Origin: JBDSGC01 sp046594105
Lineage (GTDB): Bacteria > Acidobacteriota > Thermoanaerobaculia > Gp7-AA8
Direction: 5' to 3'
Length of the DNA: 6,191 nt
Assembly: GCA_046594105.1 (NCBI GenBank)
Contig: JBKJQB010000213.1
Coordinates: forward strand, 1-6,191
The notes under the pieces were generated by a model that was given only the letters and a program-made list of their open reading frames with translations, was not told the origin of the DNA and did not search any database. A program made the position numbers and the translations under genes. Of the stretch, positions 1 to 5,759 are shown in pieces; positions within the stretch are counted from its first letter, which is position 1; each line of letters opens with the position of its first letter.

Positions 1-14
1 CGCAACGAAGCATC

Positions 15-34
15 GTCAATCGTCCCTCCGGGAC
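15..34 (+). repeat. Family A repeat, partial copy (second hairpin only)
   Basis: The conserved linker word TCAATCG (16-22) runs into a perfect 5-bp hairpin, GTCCC (22-26), loop TCC (27-29), GGGAC (30-34). The same linker plus hairpin arrangement occurs at 84-102, 4792-4810 and, inverted, 4666-4684. The first hairpin of the unit (the CCCAGGACT palindrome) is not present to its left; either it was lost or this copy is degenerate. The window edge at base 1 leaves only 14 bases to inspect. Confidence 0.7.
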
Positions 35-57
35 TCGTCTGGGGGTGCCACTCAAGT

Positions 58-102
58 CCCAGGACTGAAGTCCTGGGCTAAGGTCAATCGCGCCTCCGGC
101 GC
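58..102 (+). repeat. Family A two-hairpin palindromic repeat, complete copy
   Basis: Hairpin 1 is CCCAGGACTGAAGTCCTGGG (58-77), an 8-9 bp perfect stem with a very short loop, followed by CTA. A linker ending in TCAATCG (84-90) leads to hairpin 2, GCGCC (90-94), loop TCC (95-97), GGCGC (98-102). Hairpin 1 is identical at 4765-4784 and present in inverse orientation at 4692-4710. The arrangement of paired short palindromes in intergenic DNA resembles REP-type elements mobilised by REP-associated tyrosine (IS200-like) transposases. No such transposase lies in this window, so that link is inference. Confidence 0.85.
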
Positions 103-297
103 TTTGCCTCCGCGCCCGTCAGCTTCCCGTTCATCACCCTCTCACCGGCGCACCGCGCCGTCTCTTGGCTCTGGATGACGGCTCGAGATTTCTTCACAAG
201 CTCTCAGGATGCGGACTGGCGTGACCGAAAGGTTCACCCGCCCCTCCCCTTTCCAACCCGCTTTCTACGTTACGATCCGCATCCCGAACACCGAACG
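103..297. other. Intergenic leader region without a recognisable gene
   Basis: I see no credible coding region here: short reading frames running into the peptidase gene lack family resemblance and a ribosome binding site. The only structures noted are a small hairpin, GGCGC ACC GCGCC at 147-159, and a weak promoter-like pair near 250-276. Whatever gene lies to the left is outside the window. Confidence 0.5.
250..276 (+). promoter_or_regulatory. Weak candidate sigma70-type promoter for the M16 peptidase gene
   Basis: TACGAT (271-276) fits the TANNNT pattern of a -10 box and would put a transcript start near 283, about 25 bases before the ATG. The best -35-like word is TTTCCA (250-255), four of six matches to TTGACA, but the spacer is only 15 bases. 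This is suggestive at most. Confidence 0.2.
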
Positions 298-303
298 AAG
301 GAG
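298..303 (+). promoter_or_regulatory. Shine-Dalgarno site fixing the M16 peptidase start
   Basis: AAGGAG at 298-303 is a strong anti-16S match four bases before ATG 308. It decides between this ATG and the upstream in-frame ATG at 209, which has no comparable site and would bury the signal peptide behind 33 arginine- and proline-rich residues. Confidence 0.8.
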
Positions 304-307
304 ACTT

Positions 308-3199
308 ATGTTTCGACTACGAATGCTCGCGCTCTGCATGCTGCTGATTCCGTCGATGGCGTCCGCTGCTCCCACAAAAACGACCGCCGGTCCCGGCGAC
401 GTCCTCCCCTTCAAGGCCTCCGAGAAGACCCTTCCAAATGGCTTGAAGGTCATCGTCGTGCCCACCGGTTTCCCCAACATCGTGGCCCTGTACATCCCGG
501 TACAAACCGGGTCGCGCAACGAGATCGAGCCGGGCAAGTCGGGGTTCGCGCACTTCTTCGAGCACATGATGTCGCGGGGGACGCCGCTTTATCCGCCCGA
601 TAAATACAACGAGGTCATCACCAAGGCCGGCGCCCGCGAGAACGCCAACACCAGCGACGACCGCACGGTCTACCACATCGCCTTCGCCAAAGAGGACCTG
701 CCCAAGATCATGGAGATCTACGCCGATCGCTTCCAGAACCTGGCCTACCCGGAGCCGGCGTTCAAGACGGAGGCGAACGCGGTCCTCGGTGAGTACAACA
801 AGAACAGCGCGAATCCGATCCGCAAGCTCCTGGAAGTCCAGCGCGATGCCGCCTTCACCACGCACACCTACAAGCACACCACGATGGGCTTCATCAAAGA
901 CATCGAGGACATGCCAAACCAGTACGCCTACTCCAAGGAGTTCTTCTCGCGCTGGTACCGCCCCGAGTACACCACCATCATCGTCACCGGCGACGTCAAG
1001 GCCGCCGAGGTCTTCCCCCTGGTCGAAAAGTACTGGGGCCAGTGGAAGCGTGGCAGCTACAAGGCGGAGATCCCGCCGGAGCCAGCCTCCACCAAGCCGG
1101 TGTACGCGCACGTGCCCTGGACCTCGCAGACGCTTCCGTGGGTCACCGTGGCCTTCCGAGGACCGGCGTTCTCGGATGTGAAGAAAGACTCCGCGGCCAT
1201 GTCCACGCTGCTCGATCTGCAGTTCGGTGAGACCTCCTCGATCTACAAAAAGCTGGTCGAGGATGAGCAGAAGGTCGATCAGCTGTTCGTGTTCGACGAT
1301 CCGCACGTCGACCCGGAGCTCTACACCGTTTTCGCGCGGGTGAAGAAGATCGAAGACGCTGTGGATGTGCGCAACCAGATCCTGAGCACCTTCGCCGCCT
1401 CGCGAGATCGGATGGAGTCGGCCGAGCGGGTGGCCAACGCAAAAGACTATGCCCGCTACTCGCTGGTCCGCTCGCTGGACAACAGTGAGGCGGTCGCCGA
1501 GAACCTCGCGGAGTTCGTCAAATTTCACCGCTCCTTCGGGACGCTGAACAACTACTACCGCGTGCAGGCATCGCTCACGCCGAAGGACCTGCAGGACACC
1601 GCGCGGAAATACTTCACCGACAACAACCTGGTGGTGACCACGCTGTCCAGAGACGCCATGCCGGCGTCGATGTCTTCCCTGCCGAAGCTCTCCACCTTGA
1701 ACGGCACGACCGGCACGATTGCAACGAACCGCATCACCGCGGACCGGGAGACTTCCTCCGCGCGGGTGATCGAGCAGAAATCGATCATCCCGCAGGTGCA
1801 GGTGCGCCTGCTCTTCAATGCCGGCTCGGCGTCCGATCCGGCCGGCAAGGAAGGGCTGGCGCGCATGGCCGCGTCCATGATCACTGAAAGCGGATCGAAG
1901 GCCACGCCCATCGATGAGATCCGCAAGGCTCTCTATCCCATCGCTGGAAGCTTCGACAGCGGCGTGGACAAGGACATGACCACGCTGATCGCTTCCATCC
2001 ACCGCGACAACTGGAAGAAATTCTTCGATGTGGTGATGCCCCAGCTCCTCGACCCCGGCTTCCGGGCCGAGGATTTCAAACGCGTGCAGGATGCGCAACT
2101 CAATGCGTTGCGGGAGAACCTGCGCAGCAACAACGAGGAAGAGCTCGGAAAAGAAGAGCTTATGAATCGCATCTACGCCGGAACGCCCTACGGCCACACG
2201 GTGCTGGGCACCATCGCCGGGATCGAGTCGATCACCCTCGAGGATGTGAAGGCATTCATCGCGCAGCACTACACGCAGGGCAATCTGGTCATCGGGATCT
2301 CCGGCGACTATCCCGCTGCGATGCTGACCGCGGTGAAGGCGGGGACGGGGAAGCTTCCCGCCGGCACGGTCGTCGCGGGTGGGTTGAAGAGCCTTCCGAA
2401 GATCGAAGGTCGCGCCGCCAGCGGCCTGCAGGTGGAGATCATCCAGAAGGAAACGCGCGCCACCGCGATGTCCTTCGGGTCGCCGCTGCCAATCACCCGC
2501 GCCAGCGGAGCGGAATTCGCCGCCCTCAACGTGGCCCGCGCCTGGCTCGGCGAGCATCGCATGTCCCAGGGCCGTCTCTTCCAGCGCCTGCGCGAGATTC
2601 GCGGCCTCAACTACGGCGACTACGCCTACATCGAGTTCTTCGCCAATCCCGGAGGGCAGTTCTTCCCCCGTCCGAACACCGCCCGCCGGGCCCAGGCCTT
2701 CGAGATCTGGATCCGCCCGGTGGTCCCGGCCAACGCCCACATGGCCATGCGCATCGCGCTTTACGAATTGAACAAGGTGGTCTCGGAGGGGCTGAGCGAG
2801 GAGGAGTTCCAGAACAGCCGTCAGTACCTGATGAAGAACTCCTACGTGATGACCTCCACTCAGGGCGAGCAACTCGGCTACGCGCTCGACTCCTGGTGGT
2901 ATGGCATTCCGGAGTACACCTCATACATGCGCGGCCTCTATTCGACGCTGACGAGGAACGACGTGAACCAGGCGCTCAAGAAGTATCTCTCTCCCGCCAA
3001 TCTCCATGTGGTCATCGTGACCAAAGACGCGCAGGGCCTGCGCGACGCGCTGATCGCCGACGCGCCGTCGGCGATCAAGTACGAATCCCCGAAGACCGAC
3101 GACATCCTGGCGGAAGACAAGGTGATCGGCGCCTGGAAGCTGAACCTCAAACCGGAGAACGTCACCATCGTCCCGGTCGAGCAGGTGTTCGCGAAGTAG
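308..3199 (+). CDS. Secreted two-half M16 (pitrilysin/insulinase-type) zinc metallopeptidase
   Basis: The 963-residue protein has the size of full-length fused M16 peptidases, which digest peptides or small proteins inside a closed chamber. Residues 1-20 form a Sec signal peptide (basic MFRLR, hydrophobic core, SMASA cleavage before APTKT), so it should act in the periplasm or outside the cell. The catalytic half carries the inverted zinc motif HFFEH (H82, E85, H86, with E85 the catalytic base), and the third zinc ligand is probably E162 in NAVLGEYNK, the expected ~76 residues downstream. The second half (from about residue 475) has no HxxEH at the equivalent place (around GKEGLARMAASM, 513-524), as expected for the non-catalytic half. 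It keeps the Arg/Tyr pair, R762 and Y769 in LREIRGLNY, spaced as in insulin-degrading enzyme. The frame is intact and all key residues are present, so it should be active. It is monocistronic, with its own terminator. The substrate is unknown; pitrilysin-like and PqqL-like subtypes cannot be separated by eye. Confidence 0.95.
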   Translation: MFRLRMLALCMLLIPSMASAAPTKTTAGPGDVLPFKASEKTLPNGLKVIVVPTGFPNIVALYIPVQTGSRNEIEPGKSGFAHFFEHMMSRGTPLYPPDKYNEVITKAGARENANTSDDRTVYHIAFAKEDLPKIMEIYADRFQNLAYPEPAFKTEANAVLGEYNKNSANPIRKLLEVQRDAAFTTHTYKHTTMGFIKDIEDMPNQYAYSKEFFSRWYRPEYTTIIVTGDVKAAEVFPLVEKYWGQWKRGSYKAEIPPEPASTKPVYAHVPWTSQTLPWVTVAFRGPAFSDVKKDSAAMSTLLDLQFGETSSIYKKLVEDEQKVDQLFVFDDPHVDPELYTVFARVKKIEDAVDVRNQILSTFAASRDRMESAERVANAKDYARYSLVRSLDNSEAVAENLAEFVKFHRSFGTLNNYYRVQASLTPKDLQDTARKYFTDNNLVVTTLSRDAMPASMSSLPKLSTLNGTTGTIATNRITADRETSSARVIEQKSIIPQVQVRLLFNAGSASDPAGKEGLARMAASMITESGSKATPIDEIRKALYPIAGSFDSGVDKDMTTLIASIHRDNWKKFFDVVMPQLLDPGFRAEDFKRVQDAQLNALRENLRSNNEEELGKEELMNRIYAGTPYGHTVLGTIAGIESITLEDVKAFIAQHYTQGNLVIGISGDYPAAMLTAVKAGTGKLPAGTVVAGGLKSLPKIEGRAASGLQVEIIQKETRATAMSFGSPLPITRASGAEFAALNVARAWLGEHRMSQGRLFQRLREIRGLNYGDYAYIEFFANPGGQFFPRPNTARRAQAFEIWIRPVVPANAHMAMRIALYELNKVVSEGLSEEEFQNSRQYLMKNSYVMTSTQGEQLGYALDSWWYGIPEYTSYMRGLYSTLTRNDVNQALKKYLSPANLHVVIVTKDAQGLRDALIADAPSAIKYESPKTDDILAEDKVIGAWKLNLKPENVTIVPVEQVFAK

Positions 3200-3217
3200 A
3201 TCGGAAACGAGCGAATT

Positions 3218-3247
3218 AAAAAGGGCGGCGAAAGCCGCCCTTTTTTT
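3218..3247 (+). terminator. Intrinsic terminator after the M16 gene, possibly bidirectional
   Basis: A perfect 7-bp stem, GGGCGGC (3223-3229) and GCCGCCC (3234-3240), is closed by a GAAA (GNRA) tetraloop and followed by seven T (3241-3247). Five A (3218-3222) precede the stem, so it can extend by A-T pairs and also work on the opposite strand. It begins 18 bases after the stop codon and isolates the peptidase gene from the downstream gene. Confidence 0.95.
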
Positions 3248-3264
3248 GAGCGAAGCGAACGTAA

Positions 3265-3298
3265 CGCCGGCATCCTTGCCGGCCGTGGGATGCCGGCG
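3265..3298. repeat. Family C GCCGGC palindrome
   Basis: CGCCGGCATCC (3265-3275) pairs with GGATGCCGGCG (3288-3298) in a perfect 11-bp stem with a 12-base loop. A competing inner hairpin, GCCGGC ATCCTT GCCGGC (3266-3283), is the reverse complement of the core at 5673-5690. The shared 18-base core in two gaps 2.4 kb apart marks a dispersed repeat and not a gene-specific terminator; there is no T tract. Confidence 0.75.
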
Positions 3299-3307
3299 CT
3301 ACGAATA

Positions 3308-3339
3308 GAAGCCGCGGGGACGGCGAAGGACCTGCAACG
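3308..3339 (+). repeat. Family B repeat, 5'-truncated direct copy
   Basis: This stretch matches 4551-4582 over 32 bases with two mismatches (3317 and 3331). It includes the word GACGGCGAAGGA and ends CTGCAACG. The first ten bases seen in the copy at 4541 (TCGTCATCCT) are missing and replaced by sequence continuous with the family C element, as if one repeat had inserted into or recombined with the other. It faces the inverted copy at 3371-3420: GAAGGACCTGCAA (3325-3337) pairs with TTGCAGATCCTTC (3371-3383) with one mismatch. Confidence 0.75.
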
Positions 3340-3370
3340 ACTGGGGCCCCACTCGGCCGCAGCCCGATGA

Positions 3371-3420
3371 TTGCAGATCCTTCACTTCCCACCCGCCTCC
3401 CACGCCGTTCAGGATGACGA
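3371..3420 (-). repeat. Family B repeat, inverted copy with divergent centre
   Basis: Read on the minus strand it begins TCGTCATCCTGAA (3420-3408), identical to 4541-4553, and ends GAAGGATCTGCAA (3383-3371), identical to 4568-4580. The central part differs in sequence and is about ten bases longer than in the copy at 4541, so the conserved units are the two ends, which carry the complementary words ATCCT and AGGAT. Confidence 0.75.
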
Positions 3421-3423
3421 GTA

Positions 3424-3444
3424 GGTTTCTGGTTTCTGGTTTCT
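3424..3444 (+). repeat. Three tandem GGTTTCT heptamers
   Basis: Three perfect head-to-tail copies of GGTTTCT (3424-3430, 3431-3437, 3438-3444) abut the inverted family B copy and end 46 bases before the next start codon. The tract could change length by slippage. No function is evident. Confidence 0.85.
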
Positions 3445-3490
3445 CCCCTCCCCACCGGCCTCGGCAGCAGCCTTGCAGGTCCGCGCTTCG

Positions 3491-4534
3491 ATGCGTCTCC
3501 GAATCCTTCTCTTCCTTTCTTTCGCCCTGGCCGCCTCGTCTCTTTCCGCGCAGCAGTGGCATGTCTTCGATCGAGGGGCGGCGTTCGCAACCTTCGTCAC
3601 ACAGACGGGTCCTCTGAAGCCGGAGAACCGCTTTTTCTCGACGAACTGGCTGTCTGGCGGAGCCGAGCGCAACTACGGCGCCTTCTCCGTGACGTTCCGA
3701 GGACGGGTCTCGCTCGAACCGCTGACCGTTCCGGCGGATGGCTATCCGCAACTGTTGCAGTACGTGTCTCCGGAGAGCGGCGGTCCGTTGGTCGACCACA
3801 TGCGGGCGCACGATCTGATCGAAGAAGCGGCGGTGCAGGTGGGGTGGAAAGCGCTTCGCCTCTACGTGGCACCGGTCGGCGAGGTGCCCCTGGGAGCCAC
3901 GCCCTACGCCCAGCGTGAGTCCGCCAGCGACTTCGCCGAGGCACCGTTCTCCTACGACGTCCAGGAGTCGTTCCATGTGGGGACGCGGGTCCTTGTCGGA
4001 GGCGTCACCAGCGCACCGGTCGACTTTGAGGCCGGCGTTTTTCATAGTTCTCAGACCACCGGCCGCCACGCCACCATCGAAGACGGCCCCGTCGATTCCT
4101 GGAGTGCCAGGGTCACCTTCCGCCCCGCACCTCACTGGTCGATTGACGCCTCCCACGGAAGCCTCGGCGACGCCAAACAGAAAGTCACCAGCGGCTCGCT
4201 CTCCTACGAGAGCCCCCATGTGGTGACGTCCGCCATCTGGACGAAGCGCCAGCCCTTTACCGCCTACAGCCTCGAGGTGGTCCTGCGCGGAAGCCGGAAC
4301 GCCTTCATGGCCCGCGCGGAGTCGACCGACCGCCCCGCCGGTACGATCTACACGCAGGCACGCCGCGCCACCAACGTCACGATCGGCGATGTGGTCGACG
4401 TCTACCGGCGCGGAAGACTGCGCACCGGCCTCGGCGTGAACATCGACTACCAGACCAGCACCGGCGAGCTGCAGCACCGCTACGGCCACAAGCCGCAGTC
4501 GATCTACACGTTCGTACGCCTGCGGGCAGACTAA
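3491..4534 (+). CDS. Exported, probably beta-barrel outer-membrane protein
   Basis: The product has 347 residues. ATG 3491 is preferred because it starts directly with a signal peptide, MRLRILLFLSFALAASSLSA, cleaved before QQW; an in-frame TTG at 3473 would add six residues. There is no clear ribosome binding site (only AGGT at 3477-3480). The mature part is rich in alternating polar/hydrophobic, aromatic-containing strands separated by turns (for example WSARVTFRPAPHWSIDASHG 204-223, and LRTGLGVNIDY 310-320) and ends in a strand, SIYTFVRLRAD, with no internal hydrophobic helix. The pattern GYPQLLQ (84-90), PLVDHMRAHDL (99-109), APVGEVPLG (127-135) and DSWSARVTF (202-210) recalls to me an uncharacterised outer-membrane family often encoded beside copper or other metal efflux genes. 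That is recollection, not a search result. It stands alone here between repeat clusters, with no terminator of its own. Its molecular function is unknown. Confidence 0.8.
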   Translation: MRLRILLFLSFALAASSLSAQQWHVFDRGAAFATFVTQTGPLKPENRFFSTNWLSGGAERNYGAFSVTFRGRVSLEPLTVPADGYPQLLQYVSPESGGPLVDHMRAHDLIEEAAVQVGWKALRLYVAPVGEVPLGATPYAQRESASDFAEAPFSYDVQESFHVGTRVLVGGVTSAPVDFEAGVFHSSQTTGRHATIEDGPVDSWSARVTFRPAPHWSIDASHGSLGDAKQKVTSGSLSYESPHVVTSAIWTKRQPFTAYSLEVVLRGSRNAFMARAESTDRPAGTIYTQARRATNVTIGDVVDVYRRGRLRTGLGVNIDYQTSTGELQHRYGHKPQSIYTFVRLRAD

Positions 4535-4540
4535 GCGACC

Positions 4541-4582
4541 TCGTCATCCTGAAGCCGCGCGGACGGCGAAGGATCTGCAACG
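4541..4582 (+). repeat. Family B repeat, complete copy
   Basis: It starts TCGTCATCCTGAA, ends GAAGGATCTGCAACG and lies seven bases after the stop codon of the outer-membrane gene. It can fold with ATCCT (4546-4550) against AGGAT (4570-4574) and an inner stem GCCG (4554-4557) against CGGC (4564-4567). The lack of a T tract argues against a conventional terminator, but the hairpin could affect the 3' end of the mRNA. Confidence 0.75.
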
Positions 4583-4665
4583 TCGCGGGTCTTGACGCCT
4601 CGGACCACGGTTCATTGGAAGCCTCGGACAGGGCGACCGCTTCTAAGAAACTGCCGAACGTTTCA

Positions 4666-4710
4666 GTCCCGTAGGGACGATTGAGCGGTAGCCCAGGACT
4701 TCAGTCCTGG
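4666..4710 (-). repeat. Family A two-hairpin repeat, inverted copy
   Basis: On the plus strand hairpin 2 comes first, GTCCC GTA GGGAC (4666-4678), then GATTGA (4679-4684, complement of the TCAATC linker), then hairpin 1, CCAGGACTTCAGTCCTGG (4693-4710). The same order read on the minus strand as at 58-102 establishes it as an inverted copy. The hairpin 2 loop is TAC on that strand instead of TCC. Confidence 0.85.
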
Positions 4711-4764
4711 TCTGAGGGAACATTCGCAGTGAGCCCCGGACTTCGCCTCCTCCACCTCACCCAT

Positions 4765-4810
4765 CCCAGGACTGAAGTCCTGGGCTAGTGCTCAATCGCC
4801 CCTCCGGGGC
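4765..4810 (+). repeat. Family A two-hairpin repeat, complete copy
   Basis: Hairpin 1 (4765-4784) plus CTA is identical to 58-80 over 23 bases. The linker ends TCAATCG (4792-4798) and hairpin 2 is GCCCC (4798-4802), loop TCC, GGGGC (4806-4810). With the inverted copy 54 bases upstream it forms a tail-to-tail pair, a common arrangement for REP-type elements. Confidence 0.85.
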
Positions 4811-4916
4811 TTGGTGCCGCGCTGAATCGGAGCACTCTCCCGCTTCTCCCCATCAATTGCTACGCCTGCGCGGCCGAGAGGCGAAATCGTGGCGGACGCT
4901 TAGCGAGCCAACGCCG

Positions 4917-4935
4917 CCGGCCGTGCCGGTACAAT
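4917..4935 (+). promoter_or_regulatory. Core promoter of yceH: -10 box TACAAT, with adjoining small palindrome
   Basis: TACAAT (4930-4935) is a five-of-six match to the sigma70 -10 consensus and ends six bases before the GTG at 4942, so transcription should begin at or within a base or two of the start codon. No convincing -35 box lies at the usual distance (GCCAAC occupies 4907-4912). A perfect short inverted repeat, CCGGC CGT GCCGG (4917-4929), abuts the -10 box and overlaps the spacer; it could be an operator, though in DNA this GC-rich it may be chance. Confidence 0.55.
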
Positions 4936-4941
4936 CCGCCC

Positions 4942-5631
4942 GTGTCCTACTCCGTGACCACTCTCGATGGCGATCCGAAGCCGCGACGGCTTCCGGCCCG
5001 CGAGCTCGATGCGATCGAGGTCCGGATCCTCGGCAGCCTGATGGAGAAGCAGCTCACCACGCCGGAGACCTATCCGCTGACCGTGAACTCGCTGGTGACG
5101 GCGTGCAACCAGAAGTCGAATCGCGAGCCGGTCACGGAGTTCGGCGAGAGCGAAGTGCAGCACGGCCTGGACCGGCTTCAGGAAGAACGACTGGTGTGGA
5201 AAGTCCTGAGCAGCCGGGCCACCCGCTGGGATCACAACGCCGATCGCGAATGGCAGCTGGACCGGGCCGCCAAAGCGCTGATCACGCTGCTGTTCCTGCG
5301 CGGCCCGCAGACGTTTGGCGAATTGCGCGGCCGCAGCGATCGCCTGCATTCGTTCGAAACGATCGCCGACGTGGAGGCGACGATGCAGCGACTGGGCGGC
5401 TCCGATTCACCAATGGTGCGAGAGCTTCCCCGCCGCCCCGGCCAGAAGGAGACGCGCTGGATGCATCTCCTTTCGGGGCAGGTCGCCCTTGAGGCAGCTG
5501 CCGTCATGCCTTCTTCCAATCCTTCTTCAAGCCCTTCGGAACCGATGTCTACGCGCGTCCAGCGACTCGAGGAGCAGGTCGCGCAGCTGATGCAGGAGCT
5601 ACGCGAGCTGAAGGCTAAGCTCGGCGAGTAG
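4942..5631 (+). CDS. yceH: DUF480 / YceH family protein (UPF0502)
   Basis: The 229-residue product has the full family length. The signature LGSLMEKQLTTPETYPLTVN (30-49) continues with SLVTACNQKSNREPV (50-64), followed by RGPQTFGELRGRSDRLHSF (120-138) and LPRRPGQKETRWMHLLSG (162-179). As I recall, family structures show two winged-helix domains, which suggests DNA binding or regulation, but no function is established. A linker rich in serine and proline (about 189-202) leads to a C-terminal amphipathic coiled coil (204-229, RVQRLEEQVAQLMQEL) that probably oligomerises. The start is GTG at 4942: no Shine-Dalgarno precedes it, while TACAAT ends six bases upstream, so the mRNA is probably leaderless. 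An in-frame GTG at 4954 is the alternative. It converges with the mrp gene on the opposite strand, separated by a 128-base gap holding a family C palindrome. Confidence 0.93.
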   Translation: MSYSVTTLDGDPKPRRLPARELDAIEVRILGSLMEKQLTTPETYPLTVNSLVTACNQKSNREPVTEFGESEVQHGLDRLQEERLVWKVLSSRATRWDHNADREWQLDRAAKALITLLFLRGPQTFGELRGRSDRLHSFETIADVEATMQRLGGSDSPMVRELPRRPGQKETRWMHLLSGQVALEAAAVMPSSNPSSSPSEPMSTRVQRLEEQVAQLMQELRELKAKLGE

Positions 5632-5657
5632 GGCATCGCATTCCGACGGGCGGCGCG

Positions 5658-5718
5658 GGAACGCGAGCACCCGCCGGCAAGGATGCCGGCGGACCGGCCG
5701 GCTGGAAGCCGGCGTTCC
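5658..5718. repeat. Family C palindrome cluster between convergent genes
   Basis: Two hairpins lie side by side: CCGCCGGC (5671-5678) AAGGAT GCCGGCGG (5685-5692), and GCCGGC (5697-5702) TGGAA GCCGGC (5708-5713). An outer pair, GGAACG (5658-5663) and CGTTCC (5713-5718), can enclose both, though its last base overlaps the second hairpin. The core 5673-5690 is the reverse complement of 3266-3283. Its position between two convergent stop codons would suit a bidirectional transcription barrier, but neither side has a T tract. Confidence 0.75.
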
Positions 5719-5759
5719 GATGCTGCGACCGAAATGCTGCGACGATTCGGCGTCCGGGA

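Larger units (their letters stand above)
4583..4929. other. Repeat-bearing intergenic stretch without a gene
   Basis: Apart from the two family A units listed separately, I see no coding region, RNA gene or terminator in this gap. A frame opening near 4788 and overlapping yceH is a shadow with arginine/proline-rich composition. AGCCCCGGACTTC (4732-4744) may be a decayed family A arm. Confidence 0.5.

Noticed and set aside
147..159. Hairpin GGCGC ACC GCGCC as a further family A second hairpin
   Set aside because: Stem and loop size fit, but the TCAATC linker is absent and the loop differs, so chance in GC-rich sequence is as likely.
209..307. Upstream start for the peptidase, adding 33 residues
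   Set aside because: No ribosome binding site precedes ATG 209 and the extension would precede and disrupt the signal peptide; ATG 308 has AAGGAG four bases upstream.
317..2872. A long open frame (851 codons) antisense to the peptidase gene
   Set aside because: It mirrors a genuine M16 gene with intact catalytic motifs. Its translation is rich in Gly, Arg, Val, His and Leu without domain motifs, as expected from GC-biased codons read on the opposite strand.
3265..3420. An insertion sequence or MITE with terminal inverted repeats
   Set aside because: No transposase fragment and no convincing target-site duplication are visible; the inverted matches are internal parts of recognised repeat families.
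3299..4489. A 396-codon minus-strand frame opposite the outer-membrane gene
   Set aside because: It is antisense to a frame with a clear signal peptide and family-like motifs, it runs through the family B repeats and tandem heptamers, and its composition is that of a high-GC shadow frame.
4597..4629. GCCTCGGAC repeated at 4597 and 4621
   Set aside because: Two 9-base copies 24 bases apart in GC-rich DNA, with no extension or third copy; plausibly chance.
15..4810. Family A repeats as a CRISPR array
   Set aside because: Copies are few, unevenly spaced, in both orientations and separated by a gene and other repeats; there are no regular spacers or cas genes.
5720..5743. ATGCTGCGAC repeated at 5720 and 5734
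   Set aside because: A two-copy 10-base direct repeat beside a palindrome cluster; too short and isolated to interpret.
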